Positions 44,421 to 55,354 of a stretch of DNA of 64,000 nucleotides are shown here, piece by piece. The first letter of the stretch is position 1, and each line of letters begins with the position of its first letter. The translations under genes were made by a program, and so were the position numbers. The stretch comes from Cololabis saira (lineage: Eukaryota; Chordata; Actinopteri; Beloniformes; Belonidae), in NCBI RefSeq assembly GCF_033807715.1, contig NC_084589.1, positions 55,506,066-55,570,065 on the forward strand, written 5' to 3'. The notes under the pieces are model-generated. The model searched no databases and was not told where the DNA came from. It was given only the letters and a program-made list of their open reading frames with translations.

Positions 44421-44899
44421 AATCTGCTTGATCACAGTTATTAAACTACTGACATTCAAAAGTAGAAAAAGGGAAATAAAACTCACACAGTCAGAAACAC
44501 TTCATCCAGATGAGTCCTCGCTCCAATCTGAGTTTAATTCATGTACAGATGGTTTATTTTATGTTTAGTAAATGTGATGTTTCTGGATGAGAGTTAGCCT
44601 GTAATCTGAGCTGTGATGTCATAAAGTAGACTGATGTCTGCAACTGCAGAATCACTGAACTTTGTCCTCCAGAATACTGCAGTAAAACTTATTATTACAT
44701 TAATATTCAACACCCAGCAGGCACAAGCTGCCACCACCTTTAGCTAGCCGCTAACCGCTAAGGTCCCGGGTCAGAACTCTGAGATCACGGTTCAGAGAGA
44801 GATTTACAATATATGTGTTAGCAACTACTGAAGACAACAGCAGCTACTTCGTAGGCCAAAGAGAGGACTGGCCCTTTAACGGACCCTCATCACACAAAT
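44421..44899. other. Left unit of a segmental duplication flanking the 12-bp array
   Basis: Non-coding, matched at 48500-48990 with small differences (GATGAGAGTTAGCCTGTAAT, GCACAAGCTGCC.CCACCTTT, CAGCAGCTACTTCGTAGGCC). Both copies end CCCTCATCACACAAATCTGC and run straight into the minisatellite. Confidence 0.75.
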
Positions 44900-47800
44900 C
44901 TGCCCCAAATCTACCCCCAAATCTGCCCCCAAATCTGCCCCCAAATCTGCCCCAAATCTGCCCCAAATCTGCCTCCAAATCTACCCCCAAATCTGCCCCC
45001 AAATCTGCCCCCAAATCTGGCCCAAATCTGCCCTAAATCTGCCCTAAATCTGCCCCCAAATCTGCCTCCAAATCTGCCCCAAATCTGCCTCCAAATCCGC
45101 CCCCAAATCTGCCTCCAAATCTGCCCCCAAATCTGCCTAAAAATCTGCCCCAAATCTGCCTAAAAATCTGCCCCTAAATCTGCCCCAAATCTGCCCCAAA
45201 TCTGCCCCCAAATCTGCCCCAAATCTGCCCCCAAATCTGTCCCCAAATCTGCCCCAAATCTGCCCCCAAATCTGCCCTAAATCTGCCCTAAATCTGCCCC
45301 AAATCTGCCCCCAAATCTGCCCTAAATCTGCCCTAAATCTGCCCTAAATCTGCCCCAAATCTGCCTCCAAATCTGCCCCAAATCTGCCCCCAAATCTGCC
45401 CTAAATCTGCCTCCAAATCTGCCCCAAATCTGCCCCCAAATCTGCCTCCAAATCTGCCCCAAATCTGCCCCCAAATCTGCCCCCAAATCTGCCCTAAATC
45501 TGCCCTAAATCTGCCCCCAAATCTGCCTCCAAATCTGCCCCAAATCTGCCTCCAAATCTGCCCTAAATCTGCCCCAAATCTGCCCCCAAATCTGCCCCCA
45601 AATCTGCCCCCAAATCTGCCCCAAATCTGCCCCAAATCTGCCCTCAAATCTGCCCTAAATCTGCCCCCAAATCTGCCCCTAAATCTGCCCCAAATCTGCC
45701 TCCAAATCTGCCCTAAATCTGCCCCCAAATCTGCCCCCAAATCTGCCTCCAAATCTGCCCTAAATCTGCCTCCAAATCTGCCCTAAATCTGCCTCCAAAT
45801 CTGCCCTAAATCTGCCCCAAATCTGCCCCCAAATCTGCCCCCAAATCTGCCCCTAATCTGCCCTAAATCTGCCCCCAAATCTGCCCCAAATCTGCCCCTA
45901 ATCTGCCCTAAATCTGCCCTAAATCTGCCCCCAAATCTGCCCCCAAATCTGCCTCCAAATCTGCCCCCAAATCTGCCCCCAAATCTGCCCCCAAATCTGC
46001 CCCAAATCTGCCCCCAAATCTGCCTCCAAATCTGCCCCCAAATCTGCCTCCAAATCTGCCCCCAAATCTGCCTCCAAATCTGCCCCAAATCTGCCTCCAA
46101 ATCTGCCCTAAATCTGCCTCCAAATCTGCCCCCAAATCTGCCTCCAAATCTGCCCCCAAATCTGCCCCCAAATCTGCCTCCAAATCTGCCCCCAAATCTG
46201 CCCCCAAATCTGCCCCCAAATCTGCCCCAAATCTGCCCCCAAATCTGCCTCCAAATCTGCCCCCAAATCTGCCTCCAAATCTGCCCCCAAATCTGCCTCC
46301 AAATCTGCCCCAAATCTGCCTCCAAATCTGCCCTAAATCTGCCTCCAAATCTGCCCCCAAATCTGCCTTCAAATCTGCCCTAAATCTGCCTCCAAATCTG
46401 CCCTAAATCTGCCCCAAATCTGCCCCCAAATCTGCCCTAAATCTGCCCTAAATCTGCCCCAAATCTGCCTCCAAATCTGCCCCAAATCTGCCCCCAAATC
46501 TGCCCTAAATCTGCCCTAAATCTGCCCCCAAATCTGCCTCCAAATCTGCCCCAAATCTGCTCCCAAATCTGCCCTAAATCTGCCCTAAATCTGCCCCCAA
46601 ATCTGCCTCCAAATCTGCCCCAAATCTGCCTCCAAATCTGCCCTAAATCTGCCCCAAATCTGCCCCCAAATCTGCCTCCAAATCTGCCCCAAATCTGCTC
46701 CCAAATCTGCCCCCAAATCTGCCCTAAATCTGCCCTAAATCTGCCCCCAAATCTGCCCCAAATCTGCCCCCAAATCTGCCCTAAATCTGCCCTAAATCTG
46801 CCTCCAAATCTGCCCTAAATCTGCCCCCAAATCTGCCTCCAAATCTGCCCCAAATCTGCCTCCAAATCTGCCCTAAATCTGCCCCAAATCTGCCCCCAAA
46901 TCTGCCCCCAAATCTGCCCCCAAATCTGCCCCAAATCTGCCCCAAATCTGCCCTCAAATCTGCCCTAAATCTGCCCCCAAATCTGCCCCTAAATCTGCCC
47001 CCAAATCTGCCCCCAAATCTGCCTCCAAATCTGCCCTAAATCTGCCTCCAAATCTGCCCTAAATCTGCCTCCAAATCTGCCCTAAATCTGCCCCAAATCT
47101 GCCCCCAAATCTGCCCCCAAATCTGCCCCTAATCTGCCCTAAATCTGCCCCCAAATCTGCCCCAAATCTGCCCCTAATCTGCCCTAAATCTGCCCCCAAA
47201 TCTGCCCCCAAATCTGCCTCCAAATCTGCCCCCAAATCTGCCCCCAAATCTGCCCCCAAATCTGCCCCAAATCTGCCCCCAAATCTGCCTCCAAATCTGC
47301 CCCCAAATCTGCCTCCAAATCTGCCCCCAAATCTGCCTCCAAATCTGCCCCAAATCTGCCTCCAAATCTGCCCTAAATCTGCCTCCAAATCTGCCCCCAA
47401 ATCTGCCTCCAAATCTGCCCTAAATCTGCCTTCAAATCTGCCCTAAATCTGCCTCCAAATCTGCCCTAAATCTGCCCCAAATCTGCCCCCAAATCTGCCC
47501 TAAATCTGCCCTAAATCTGCCCCAAATCTGCCTCCAAATCTGCCCCAAATCTGCCCCCAAATCTGCCCTAAATCTGCCCTAAATCTGCCCCCAAATCTGC
47601 CTCCAAATCTGCCCCAAATCTGCTCCCAAATCTGCCCTAAATCTGCCCTAAATCTGCCCCCAAATCTGCCTCCAAATCTGCCCCAAATCTGCCCCCAAAT
47701 CTGCCCCAAATCTGCCCCCAAATCTGCCTCCAAATCTGCCCCCAAATCTGCCCCCAAATCTGTCCCCAAATCTGCCCCCAAATCTGCCTCCAAATCTGCC

Positions 47801-47932
47801 CCCAAATCTGTCCCAAATCTGCCCCCAAATCTGCCCCAAATCTGCCCCCAAATCTGCCCCAAATCTGCCTCCAAATCTGCCCTAAATCTGCCCCCATATC
47901 TTCCCTAAATCTGCCCTCAAATCTGCCCCAAA
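44900..47932 (-). repeat. 11/12-bp minisatellite with regular G-tracts on the minus strand
   Basis: About 260 units AAATCTGCCCC(C), interspersed with AAATCTGCCTCC and AAATCTGCCCTA forms. On the minus strand this is GGGGGCAGATTT repeated, that is G4-5 tracts separated by 7 nt. A long internal block (about 45530-46000) recurs near 46600-47220 with the same unit order. 11- and 12-bp units mix, so frames shift; GRFGGRFGGRF and ADLGADLGADL open frames are artefacts. Confidence 0.95.
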
Positions 47933-48992
47933 TCTTGTACTTTACAAATTAAAAGCTTGTATTGACCTGTAATTTTATTCCACTAGTTTTTATTTTTGTT
48001 CACCAGACAAATGAACGTGAATCTTTAAAGCTGAATGAGGATAAAACAGAGATTCTTTTAGTTGGTCTCATAATACAAAAACAACAGCAACAAACCCTTA
48101 ACATTTAAACGTAAAAACATCTTAGTGGCAGAAAAGGAGGAACAACAAGGACATGTAAATAAAAGACAGGTTTATCTACGAGACGTCCCTCATTCAGAGA
48201 CTTAATGGCGTTATTGGGAATGAATGAGTTTTTAAATATGTTACAGTTAGTCTTTGGTCCACGGTACCGTCTACCTAAGGGAAGTATTTAAACATTTAAA
48301 CTCTGCAGAGGTTGAGGACGATCATTTACTATCCTGGCAGCTTTGTTTCCGATCACTTCCTTATAAATACCACTTAAGTTTCTCTGTGTCTTTCCTATTG
48401 TTTTTGAGGCTAGATTCACTATTCTTTGTACTTTTCATCTATTTTTTGTGTTAATGTTGCCGTACCACATGTTAAAGGTTCAGATTCCCTCTATGAGGTT
48501 CTTATAAAGTCTCCAGAATCTGCTTGATCACAGTTATTAAACTACTGACATTAAAAAGTAGAAAAAGAGAAATAAAACTCACACAGTCAGAAACACTTCA
48601 TCCAGATGAGTCCTCGCTCCATTCTGAGTTGTATTCATGTACAGATGGTTAATTTTATGTTCAGTTAATGTAATGTTTCTGGATGAGAGTTAGCCTGTAA
48701 TCTGAGCTGTGATGTCATAAAGTAGACTGATATCTCCAACTGCAGAAACACTGAACTTTGTTCTCCAGAATACTGCAGTAAAACTTGTTATTAGATTAAT
48801 ATTTAACACCCAGCAGGCACAAGCTGCTGCCACCTTTAGCTAGCCGCTAACCGCTAAAGGTACCGGGTCAGGACTCTGAGATCACGGTTCAGAAAGAGAT
48901 TTACAATATATGTGTTAGAAACTACTGAAGACAACAGCAGCTACTTCGTAGGCCAAAGAGAGGACTGGCCCTTTAACAGACCCTCATCACAC
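47933..48992. repeat. Right unit of the segmental duplication (LINE fragments and flank)
   Basis: 47935-48066 repeats 43304-43437 (CTTGTACTTTACAAATTAAA through AAACAGAGATTCTTTTAGTT). It then jumps straight to the segment equivalent to 43958 (CATAATACAAAAACAACAGC), skipping the L2 end and the (GTTA)n. From there it follows the left unit to 48992. The order implies duplication followed by a ~520-bp deletion in this copy. Confidence 0.75.
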
Positions 48993-49193
48993 AAATCTGC
49001 CCCAAATCTGCCCCCAAATCTGCCCCAAATCTGCCCCAAATCTGCCCTAAATCTGCCTCCAAATCTGCCCCCAAATCTGCCCCAAATCTGCCCCAAATCT
49101 GCCCCCAAATCTGCCCCAAATCTGCCCCAAATCTGCCCCAAATCTGCCCCAAATCTGCCCCAAATCTGCCCCAAAATCTGCCCCAAATCTGCC
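48993..49193 (-). repeat. Short block of the 11/12-bp minisatellite
   Basis: About 17 units of AAATCTGCCCC after the second flank copy. It ends at AATCTGCCAATTATATGTAT, where L2-derived DNA begins. Confidence 0.92.
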
Positions 49194-49660
49194 AATTATA
49201 TGTATCTGTTACTGTCAATCATTTGAGCCCAAATTACCTCATTCAGTGCAGATATCAAGAATTGGATGGAAACTAAGTTTTTACAGCTGAATGAGGATAA
49301 AACAGAGATTCTTTTAGTTGGTCCGAGTCTCTGAGGAAACATATTCTCCCTTTGTTAACTCCTCTGTCAGTAAAACCTGGTGAACTTGTCAAAAACGTGG
49401 GTGTTATTTTAGATGCTGATCTTAACTTCCAGAGACACATAGCTAATGTTTCCAGGAACTGCCTTCTATCATCCAGGGGCGGACTGGCCATCTGTGTGAT
49501 CTGGAGAATCACAGAACGGCGGCCGGTCACAGTTAGGGCTCGGCCAGGCGGGGCTTTATAAATATTTATAAATATATGGGCTTTACAAATGTATTAAATA
49601 TATGAGCGTGGAGTCGGCGTGGTGAGAAGCTGCGCGGCTGACAGTGAGTCGCGCTGTGAA

Positions 49661-49787
49661 GCCTGATTTATGGTTCTGCGTTAAATCGACGCAGAGCCTA
49701 CGCCGTAGGTCACGCGGCGACGCGCACGTACGGCGCGCGTCTCCGCGTAACCGTAGGCTCCGCGTCGATTTAACGCGGAAAAATGGC
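49661..49787 (+). mobile_element. GCGTAGG-family MITE copy inside the hAT
   Basis: Starts GAAGCCTGATTTATGGTTCT, has ACGCAGAGCCTACGCCGTAG and CGTAGGCTCCGCGTCGATTT, and ends GATTTAACGCGGAAAAATGG. Short version of the element at 33971. Confidence 0.7.
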
Positions 49788-50041
49788 ATTGCTGGTTTGT
49801 TTTTTTAGGTTAGCATTGAGTATTCAAGTTAAACTGTATATTTACACCCTCTTTACATTGTGATTTATCATAAGTCATACAGTGTTGTGTATTTCAGATA
49901 GGTGTTTTGTATTGGTTCAACCAGAGGGACTGCAGTGAGACCTTCATTTCTATGTGAGAGTATTCAAGTTAAACTAGAATACTATGCTCTTAACACATCT
50001 ACTCAAATCAGTGCTATTGCTATAATTTGGATGGTATAGTA

Positions 50042-50486
50042 CAGCGGTCGGCAACCCAAAATGTTGAAAGAGTCGTATTGGACCAAAAACACAAAAAACA
50101 AATATGTCTGGAGCCGCAAAAAATTAAAAGTCTAGTATAAGAATGAAGGCAAATGGCGGAGGCGAAATGTCGAGAAAAAAGTCGAAATGCTGAGAAAAAA
50201 AATCGAAATGTCGAGGAAATAGTCAGAATTTCAAGAAAAAAGTTGAAATGTCGAGAAAAAAGTCGAAATTTCGAGATTAATGTTGAAGTACAATCTCGAA
50301 AAAAAAGTCGAAATGTCGAGAAAAAAGTCAAAATGTCGAGATTAAAAAAGGAAGAAAAAAAGAGAAAAAAAGAAAAAGAAAGAAAGATGAAAAAAAGGTC
50401 AAACATTTTTGAAAAAGCTCCAGGAGCCACTAGGGCGGCGCTAAAGAGCCGCATGCGGCTCTAGAGCCGCGGGTTGCCGACCCCTG
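50042..50486 (+). mobile_element. hAT-like MITE nested inside the 49474 hAT
   Basis: Ends CAGCGGTCGGCAACCC and GGGTTGCCGACCCCTG are inverted. The 8-bp duplication GTATAGTA is exact (50034-50041 and 50487-50494). Subterminal GAGCCGC repeats occur on both sides. The middle (50165-50345) has about ten GTCGAAATGTCGAGAAAAAA-type direct repeats, purine-rich. Non-coding. Confidence 0.92.
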
Positions 50487-50823
50487 GTATAGTATCATGA
50501 GCCACAATTAAGTATTGTGACACTCATGCCAGGCGTTATTGTTGTTGTTTTTGTTGAGTTTCCACACGCCGATTGCTTTGGGCCGGGCGTAGTCAAAGTC
50601 CAGGGCCGTTTTTTAGTCCCAGTCCGTCCCTGCTATCATCTCAGAAATATATCTAAAGATGCTTTCTGTCACAATCAGACTCTGAAAAGCTGCTTCATGA
50701 TTTTATCTCCAGTAGATCAGATTATTGCACTTTTTGCAGGACTGATAAAGCAAATGTTACATAAACTCCAGCTTATTCAAAATGCTGCAGCCAGAATTCT
50801 AACCAGAACCAAGAGGTTTGAAC

Positions 50824-50828
<5 letters not shown>

Positions 50829-50868
<40 letters not shown>

Positions 50869-51184
50869 CTTAGTTACTTAGTTAGTTAGTTTGTCCACAA
50901 GTATAGATTTGTCTTTTGTCTCCTAACAACAGTAACATGACACAGCAACAAACACTTAACATTTACACGCAAAAAAATCTTAGTGGCAAAAAAGGAGGAA
51001 CAACAAGGCAACCTGATCCCACAAAAATCCGTGAAATGCCCACGACCTCTCACCACTATTTTCCGTGGTATAAACACGGAAAATTGTATAATTCCGTGTG
51101 AGCACCACGGATATTGTACCATGCAAAGTCAATGGGATCCGTGGTCGTGATATATACACGGATTATGACATTATTATTAGTTAT
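50829..51184. other. (GTTA)n tail, LINE 3' end fragment and a CACGG-rich stretch
   Basis: 50829-50890 is (GTTA)n and 50891-51010 repeats the minus-strand LINE end seen at 43921. From 51020 to 51175 short CCGTG/CACGG words alternate (TTTCCGTGG, ACACGGAAAA, TTCCGTGTG, CACCACGG, ATCCGTGG, ACACGGATT), looking like a small MITE whose ends I could not define. Confidence 0.5.
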
Positions 51185-51702
51185 TGTCATAACCTGGCCC
51201 GTAGGCCATGACAAAAATGGACAACAACACAGTGCAAATAAAAATATGCTATTTATTTTAAAGAAAAATACGGCAAATGCAAAACAAACCAACTTGTGAG
51301 GTGTGGAGGTCAGCATCAGTAGTGTCAGTGTGTGTGAATGTGGAAAATGTGTGGTGTGTGTTGTTAAGAAAAATAGAATCAAAACCAAACAAATGAATGG
51401 GGCTGGCAGGGAAGAGAGAGCCACACTGAAGGCAGGGAGGTTTTATAGCCTGGAACACTGTAGTACTGTAGTACTGTAGTACTGTAGTACTGTAGTACTG
51501 TAGTAATGTAGTACTGGAACACTGTAGTACTGTAGTACTTGAGTACTGTAGTACTGTAGTACTGTAGTACTGTAGTACTGTATTACTGTAGTACTGGGCC
51601 CAGGTGCTCCAAATCAGCCCAATCAGCTCAGCTCACTCCAGACTCCTCAAAACAAAACAGAGAGAAAGTCAGGCATGCCCACAATTAGACAGGGTCGTCA
51701 CA
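51185..51702 (-). repeat. 3' LTR of a Gmr1-like gypsy element
   Basis: Minus-strand LTR starting TGTGACGACCC at 51702 and ending GGTTATGACA at 51185 (TGT..ACA ends). A G-rich polypurine-like GGGGGGG precedes it at 51703-51710. It contains a TATA-like CTATAAAACC near 51445, AATAAA near 51240, and an AGTACTAC microsatellite at 51462-51595. About 518 bp. No matching 5' LTR is present upstream of gag. Confidence 0.7.
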
Positions 51703-51959
51703 CCCCCCCCATAAAGTCGGGGTCCCAAAGGGATCACCGGCACTCCAACACCCGCTCCTAAAATACAAAATATAAACAATTTAAATTACTCAAAACATCA
51801 AAAGGGAAAAAAAACAAAACAAATGTACACTTAACTTCCCCCTGCAACCCCAACCTGCTACTCCCCCCACCCATCCTCAGCAACCTCGGTACCTGAGGAA
51901 GCAATTTAAGACGATAGGCAGAGCAAAAACAAGTCTAGCATGCAGTATGAAGCAGTATA

Positions 51960-52080
51960 CACTAGCTCAATAATTCAGCTGATGTCAAGATCATAGGCCT
52001 GCAAACACAGGCACCACCTCAGTAGCCTTTTATCCGGGCATCTTAGGGATTGTAAGAAGGTCAGCCTATTCCTACAGCAG
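51960..52080 (-). pseudogene. Gmr1-like RNase H end
   Basis: NRLTFLQSLRCPDKRLLRWC and LCLQAYDLDIS match the end of gypsy RNase H (NPLTFL..LLRW.L.LQ.Y...I). Its location after integrase supports the copia-like domain order of Gmr1 elements, with a deletion in between. Confidence 0.7.
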
Positions 52081-52510
52081 GAATAGGCTGCAGTGGAGCA
52101 AGTTTGATACTCTGGTTTGGTTTTCCAGTTAACTGACACACATGACAAGTTTTTATGAAACCTGCGACATCCCTTTTAACGCGCGGCCAAAAAAAATGCG
52201 TCAAGATGTTGAGATAAGTCTTTCTCACACCAAAGTGTCCACTCTCATCATGGGCCATTTTTAAAACCAAGGGACGAAATTTAGCTGGCACAACCAACTG
52301 GTAAACGGCACCACCCACAGCGTCATCACCCAGATCGACCCATCTTCTGAACAACAGTCCATTTTGCAAGAAGTAGCCACTTGCCACACTACTTATCACA
52401 GAAACAGATGAAGTATGATCACGAATTTCTTTTAAGGATGAATCACCCTGCTGCTCCTGCAGCAGTTCACTGTGTGACACAGACAGTGGAAAATTTAGCC
52501 ATGGCACGTG
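52061..52510 (-). pseudogene. Gmr1-like integrase zinc-binding domain
   Basis: SELLQEQQGDSSLKEIRD leads into VVPAKFRPLVLKMAHDESGH, FGVRKTYLNIL, RDVAGFIKTCHVCQLTGKPN: an HHCC zinc finger (H..H, C-x2-C). The DDE core that should follow is absent; the sequence passes within 20 bp into an RNase H end. Confidence 0.82.
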
Positions 52511-53556
52511 TGACAACACAAGCAGAAGAGACCTCATGTGAAGAGACCTCCCTGGAGCCATCAGGAACAGAGTCAATCGGACAAAGTGTAACTACCGGTG
52601 ATGGGGGAGTGTCAGCCCAAATACGGCTACCAGCCGAGCCATTGCCCAATATAACTTGCACCCCTTCAATGGGCAGCCTCGGCCGCACCCCTACAGCCAC
52701 CTCGCCTTGCACCAGCTCACAGTCAAGGATAATTTTGTGCAAGGGAATAGGCAGAATGGTTAAACCCATCCCCCGACTGAGGATGCGGTCACCGGTGTCA
52801 GTTTCTCCTGAAAAAGGCAACACAGAGTCCACTATGTACGAGTCGTAAGCACCTGTATCCCTCAAGATTTTTACGGGAACTTTTGCCTTGCTTCCAACTA
52901 GTGACACAAAACCATCTCTTATAAAAGGATGATAGGCAGCTAGAACCTCAGGTTCACAACCAGAGAGAAGCGCATCAGAGACACCGCCTGTAGCAACAGG
53001 TGCAGCAGCCGCAGCTGGTTTAATATTAGGCTTCACCCCCTCTTTCCTAGTCTGTAACACAGGACACTCAGCTTTCCAGTGGCCTGTCTTGTGGCAACAG
53101 TTACAGCTTGTACCCTTATTGACATTACCTCGTGGTTTAGGGTCAAACTTCAACGAGCCAGCTTTCCCTGGCCGCCTCTGGTCAGACGAAACAGCGTCAA
53201 ACTGATTTCCTCTCCACGTGTCATCATGCACAGCCGTGCGCTCTCTAAAACTCCCCTTGTGGAGCAGCATATATTCATCTGCTGACACAGCAGCGTTCGC
53301 AGCAGTGGTGACCTACTTTTCATTAATGTATGTTGCCATTTGGCCAGGGAGCACATTTTTGAACTGCTCCAAAATAACCAAATCACACAAGTCATCAAAA
53401 GTGGTTATCTCAAGTGCAGTTATCCAGCGCTTAAAATGACTAGCCAAGTCCCTAGCAAATTCAACATACGTCTGGCCATTTCTCCTCTCCCACGACCTGA
53501 ATCGCTGACGATATGCCTCTGGCACAAGCTCATTAATCCTGAGCACAGCAGACTTT
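52467..53556 (-). pseudogene. Gmr1-like gag C-terminus, zinc knuckle and protease
   Basis: 53556-53313: SAVLRINELVPEAYRQRFRS and DDLCDLVILEQFKNVLPGQM, a SCAN-like capsid segment. After a frame change, 53288-52467 gives a CX2CX4HX4C zinc knuckle (CNCCHKTGHWKAEC, about residue 63) and an aspartic protease with LRDTGAYDSYIV (about 140), then VQVILGNGSAGSRIW. It ends VTRAMAKFSTVCVTQ, and downstream coding continues in another frame. Confidence 0.85.
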
Positions 53557-54151
53557 GACCCCGTCCACACGTAGCCGGGTATTTTTTAAAACGAATATTT
53601 CCCCCCTCCGTTTATAAAAAAATTTGTATCCACATTACATCGTTTTAAAAAAAAAACCCTTCCACACATAACCGAAGATCTGCGTTTTCGACCACATTCA
53701 TAAGCATTCTAACCTGTAAATCATCTGCGGCTCCCGGGGAAGCTGCGCCTCCGCGGCTCCGCAGGGTGCGCGTCGCCGCGTACCCTACGGCGTAGGCTCT
53801 GCGTCGGTGTAACGCAGTAAGTGGTGGTCAAGACCAGAGACAATTTATTTAATAAATAGCTTGGAGAACAGATGCTGGATCATCTGTAGTTCTGTAGTAA
53901 ACAAAAGTCGCACGTCAGAGCAGATTTGTTGTTGTTTTGGCGCATAATGTGACGTTCGAAAACGCAAAACTCCGGTTGTCTCTGTCTACACGCATCTACA
54001 TAAACGGAGTTTTCAAAAATCTTCACTTTGCCCGGAGTTTTTTTAAACCTTCGTTTATTTGCGTTTTCGTGTGGATGACAGGTCCAAACGTAGGAAAATA
54101 TCTCCGGTTTAGCAGATATCCGCAGATATCCGGCTACGTGTGGACGGGGTC
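53557..54151 (+). mobile_element. GACCCCG-type MITE with perfect TIRs, inserted in gag
   Basis: Starts GACCCCGTCCACACGTAGCC and ends GGCTACGTGTGGACGGGGTC, a perfect inverse of at least 22 bp. It is flanked by TTT (53554-53556 and 54152-54154). Removing it joins gag codons ..YQKI and SAVLRI.. in frame. Inside, 53757-53973 matches 42510-42738 and includes a GCGTAGG-type core, so it is itself composite. Confidence 0.88.
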
Positions 54152-54154
54152 TTT

Positions 54155-54794
54155 ATCTTCTGATAGCTAGCGCTATCTTCAGAGCTCAAAGAAGAATATG
54201 CTTCTTGTGCCTTACCCGTTAGAACGGAGCAGTAATGCACAGTCCACATCAGACCAGCTCCTCGCCTTGGCAACACGTTCAAACAACGCAAAAAAAAACA
54301 TCTGGGTCTCTCTCACTGAATTGTGGCACCAATCGCAGATTATTAATATCAAAAGGACGCACCTGTCTGCCCTGATCTTCAGACCCCTCACTATCTTTAC
54401 CCAGAGACAGACGCTGTACCTCCAGATCTAATTTGATCTTTTCTGTTTGTTGGCGGATCACCTCCACCTCAATCTGCTTTTTCACCTCCAACTCATGTTT
54501 ACGCTCATCAAATTGCAGTTGCAGCAAAAGAAGCTCCTTTTGTTGTTCAAAAGTTAGCCCATGCGTCTGGATAGGCATAGTAGTGGAAACTGGAGGAAAT
54601 GCCCCAGGATCAAAAGTCATCACTCCTATCTCAACTAACTTCGCCTTCACAGCCGCTTTAATATTCTCCTTGAGACGTTTATCCCCAACAATAACCACTG
54701 AATAATGCTCAGCAATTCCAAGCAACTGCTCCTTTGTGCATTTTTCTAAGGCGTCCTCAGACGGAGCAGCAAAAAACGCCTTAATTTCAGCCAT
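54155..54794 (-). pseudogene. gag: Gmr1-like gag, N-terminal part
   Basis: Starts with ATG at 54794-54792 (MAEIKAFFAAPSEDALEKCT). An amphipathic start is followed by a glutamine/lysine-rich coiled coil (FEQQKELLLLQLQFDERKHE; about residues 80-130), then FDINNLRLVPQFSERDPDVF. A shift near 54285 breaks the frame. The continuation (ALFERVAKARSW, then VLTGKAQEAYSSLSSEDSAS) lies in other frames down to the MITE at 54151. The structural protein would form the particle; here it is dead. Confidence 0.8.
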
Positions 54795-55134
54795 TTCAAC
54801 CCTGAATTCACAACTACGACCAGTCCACCAAACAACTCTATACGTAACAGGTGCAGCAAGCCAGTGAAATTATCTGTGCGCGCCGAGCAATCACATCCCC
54901 AGCTGGGTTTGGAGCTTCCCCGCTATTTTTTCAAAAACAAAGGGAAAAGGTTAACCCAAAAGTAATGAAACAAAAGGAGATGGAGATCCCAGCCAAAAAG
55001 AACAAAAGAAGGGTCAGCACAGGGCCAGCCACGCAATGGGCCGTCGGACCACGCACTTTCCCCACTAAATAAGAAAACCTAGGTAAACCTATAACAAAAC
55101 AAAACCGATAACAGGACTACCGGCAATCTCCAAA
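54795..55134 (-). other. Gmr1-like element leader, truncated
   Basis: Non-coding DNA upstream of gag with no primer site or 5' LTR. It ends where the TTATTACAT foldback begins at 55135. Confidence 0.45.
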
Positions 55135-55354
55135 CATGGTGCATTATGTAATAACAATTCTAAAGCATTTGTTATTGGCCTATATAATTCCAAACTTCAA
55201 ATAGGCAACTAAAGTTATATTTGGAGTTTTATACATAGATTTATTGGCTACATAGCTCTAAGGGCAATTGCATAAAAAACAACAAAAGTCACTCTTGTAT
55301 GAATTCATTGTTAAACAAACAACAATAATAGGTTTTATTACATAATGCACCATG
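55135..55354. mobile_element. Small foldback with 20-bp perfect inverted ends (TTATTACAT family)
   Basis: CATGGTGCATTATGTAATAA (55135-55154) and its exact inverse TTATTACATAATGCACCATG (55335-55354) bound an AT-rich 180-bp interior. TTATTACAT / TGTAATAA words continue rightward to about 55550 and recur at 63250-63415. Confidence 0.65.

Larger units (their letters stand above)
49474..50632 (+). mobile_element. Non-autonomous hAT (CAGGGGCGGACTGG type) inserted in the L2 fragment
   Basis: Ends CAGGGGCGGACTGGCCATC and ..CAGTCCGTCCCTG form inverted termini. The 8-bp duplication CTATCATC is exact (49466-49473 and 50633-50640). The sister L2 copy at 43570 has a single CTATCATC with no insertion. Two further elements are nested inside: 49661-49787 and 50042-50486. 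Confidence 0.92.
49194..50830 (+). pseudogene. L2-like LINE fragment, interrupted by a hAT
   Basis: 49196-49473 and 50633-50825 together are the sister of 42780-43780: ATGAGGATAAAACAGAGATT, AAAACCTGGTGAACTTGTCA, then after the insertion CTATCATCTCAGAAATATAT and LHKLQLIQNAAARILTRTKR. The LINE frame is already broken by shifts shared with the sister copy. Confidence 0.8.
51703..54794 (-). mobile_element. Gmr1-like Ty3/gypsy retrotransposon, decayed
   Basis: The minus-strand order is gag (54794 to about 53160), zinc knuckle and protease (to 52467), integrase H2C2 zinc finger (to about 52080), then an RNase H end (about 52075-51990), then the LTR. Integrase before RNase H is not the usual gypsy order but is that of Gmr1-like elements, which also carry a SCAN-like gag. 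The integrase core and reverse transcriptase are missing, gag is frameshifted and split by a MITE, and the 5' LTR is absent. It is inactive. Confidence 0.75.

Noticed and set aside
45333..47897. GRFGGRFGGRF and ADLGADLG open frames
   Set aside because: 11/12-bp tandem repeat; unit lengths mix and no start or domain is credible.
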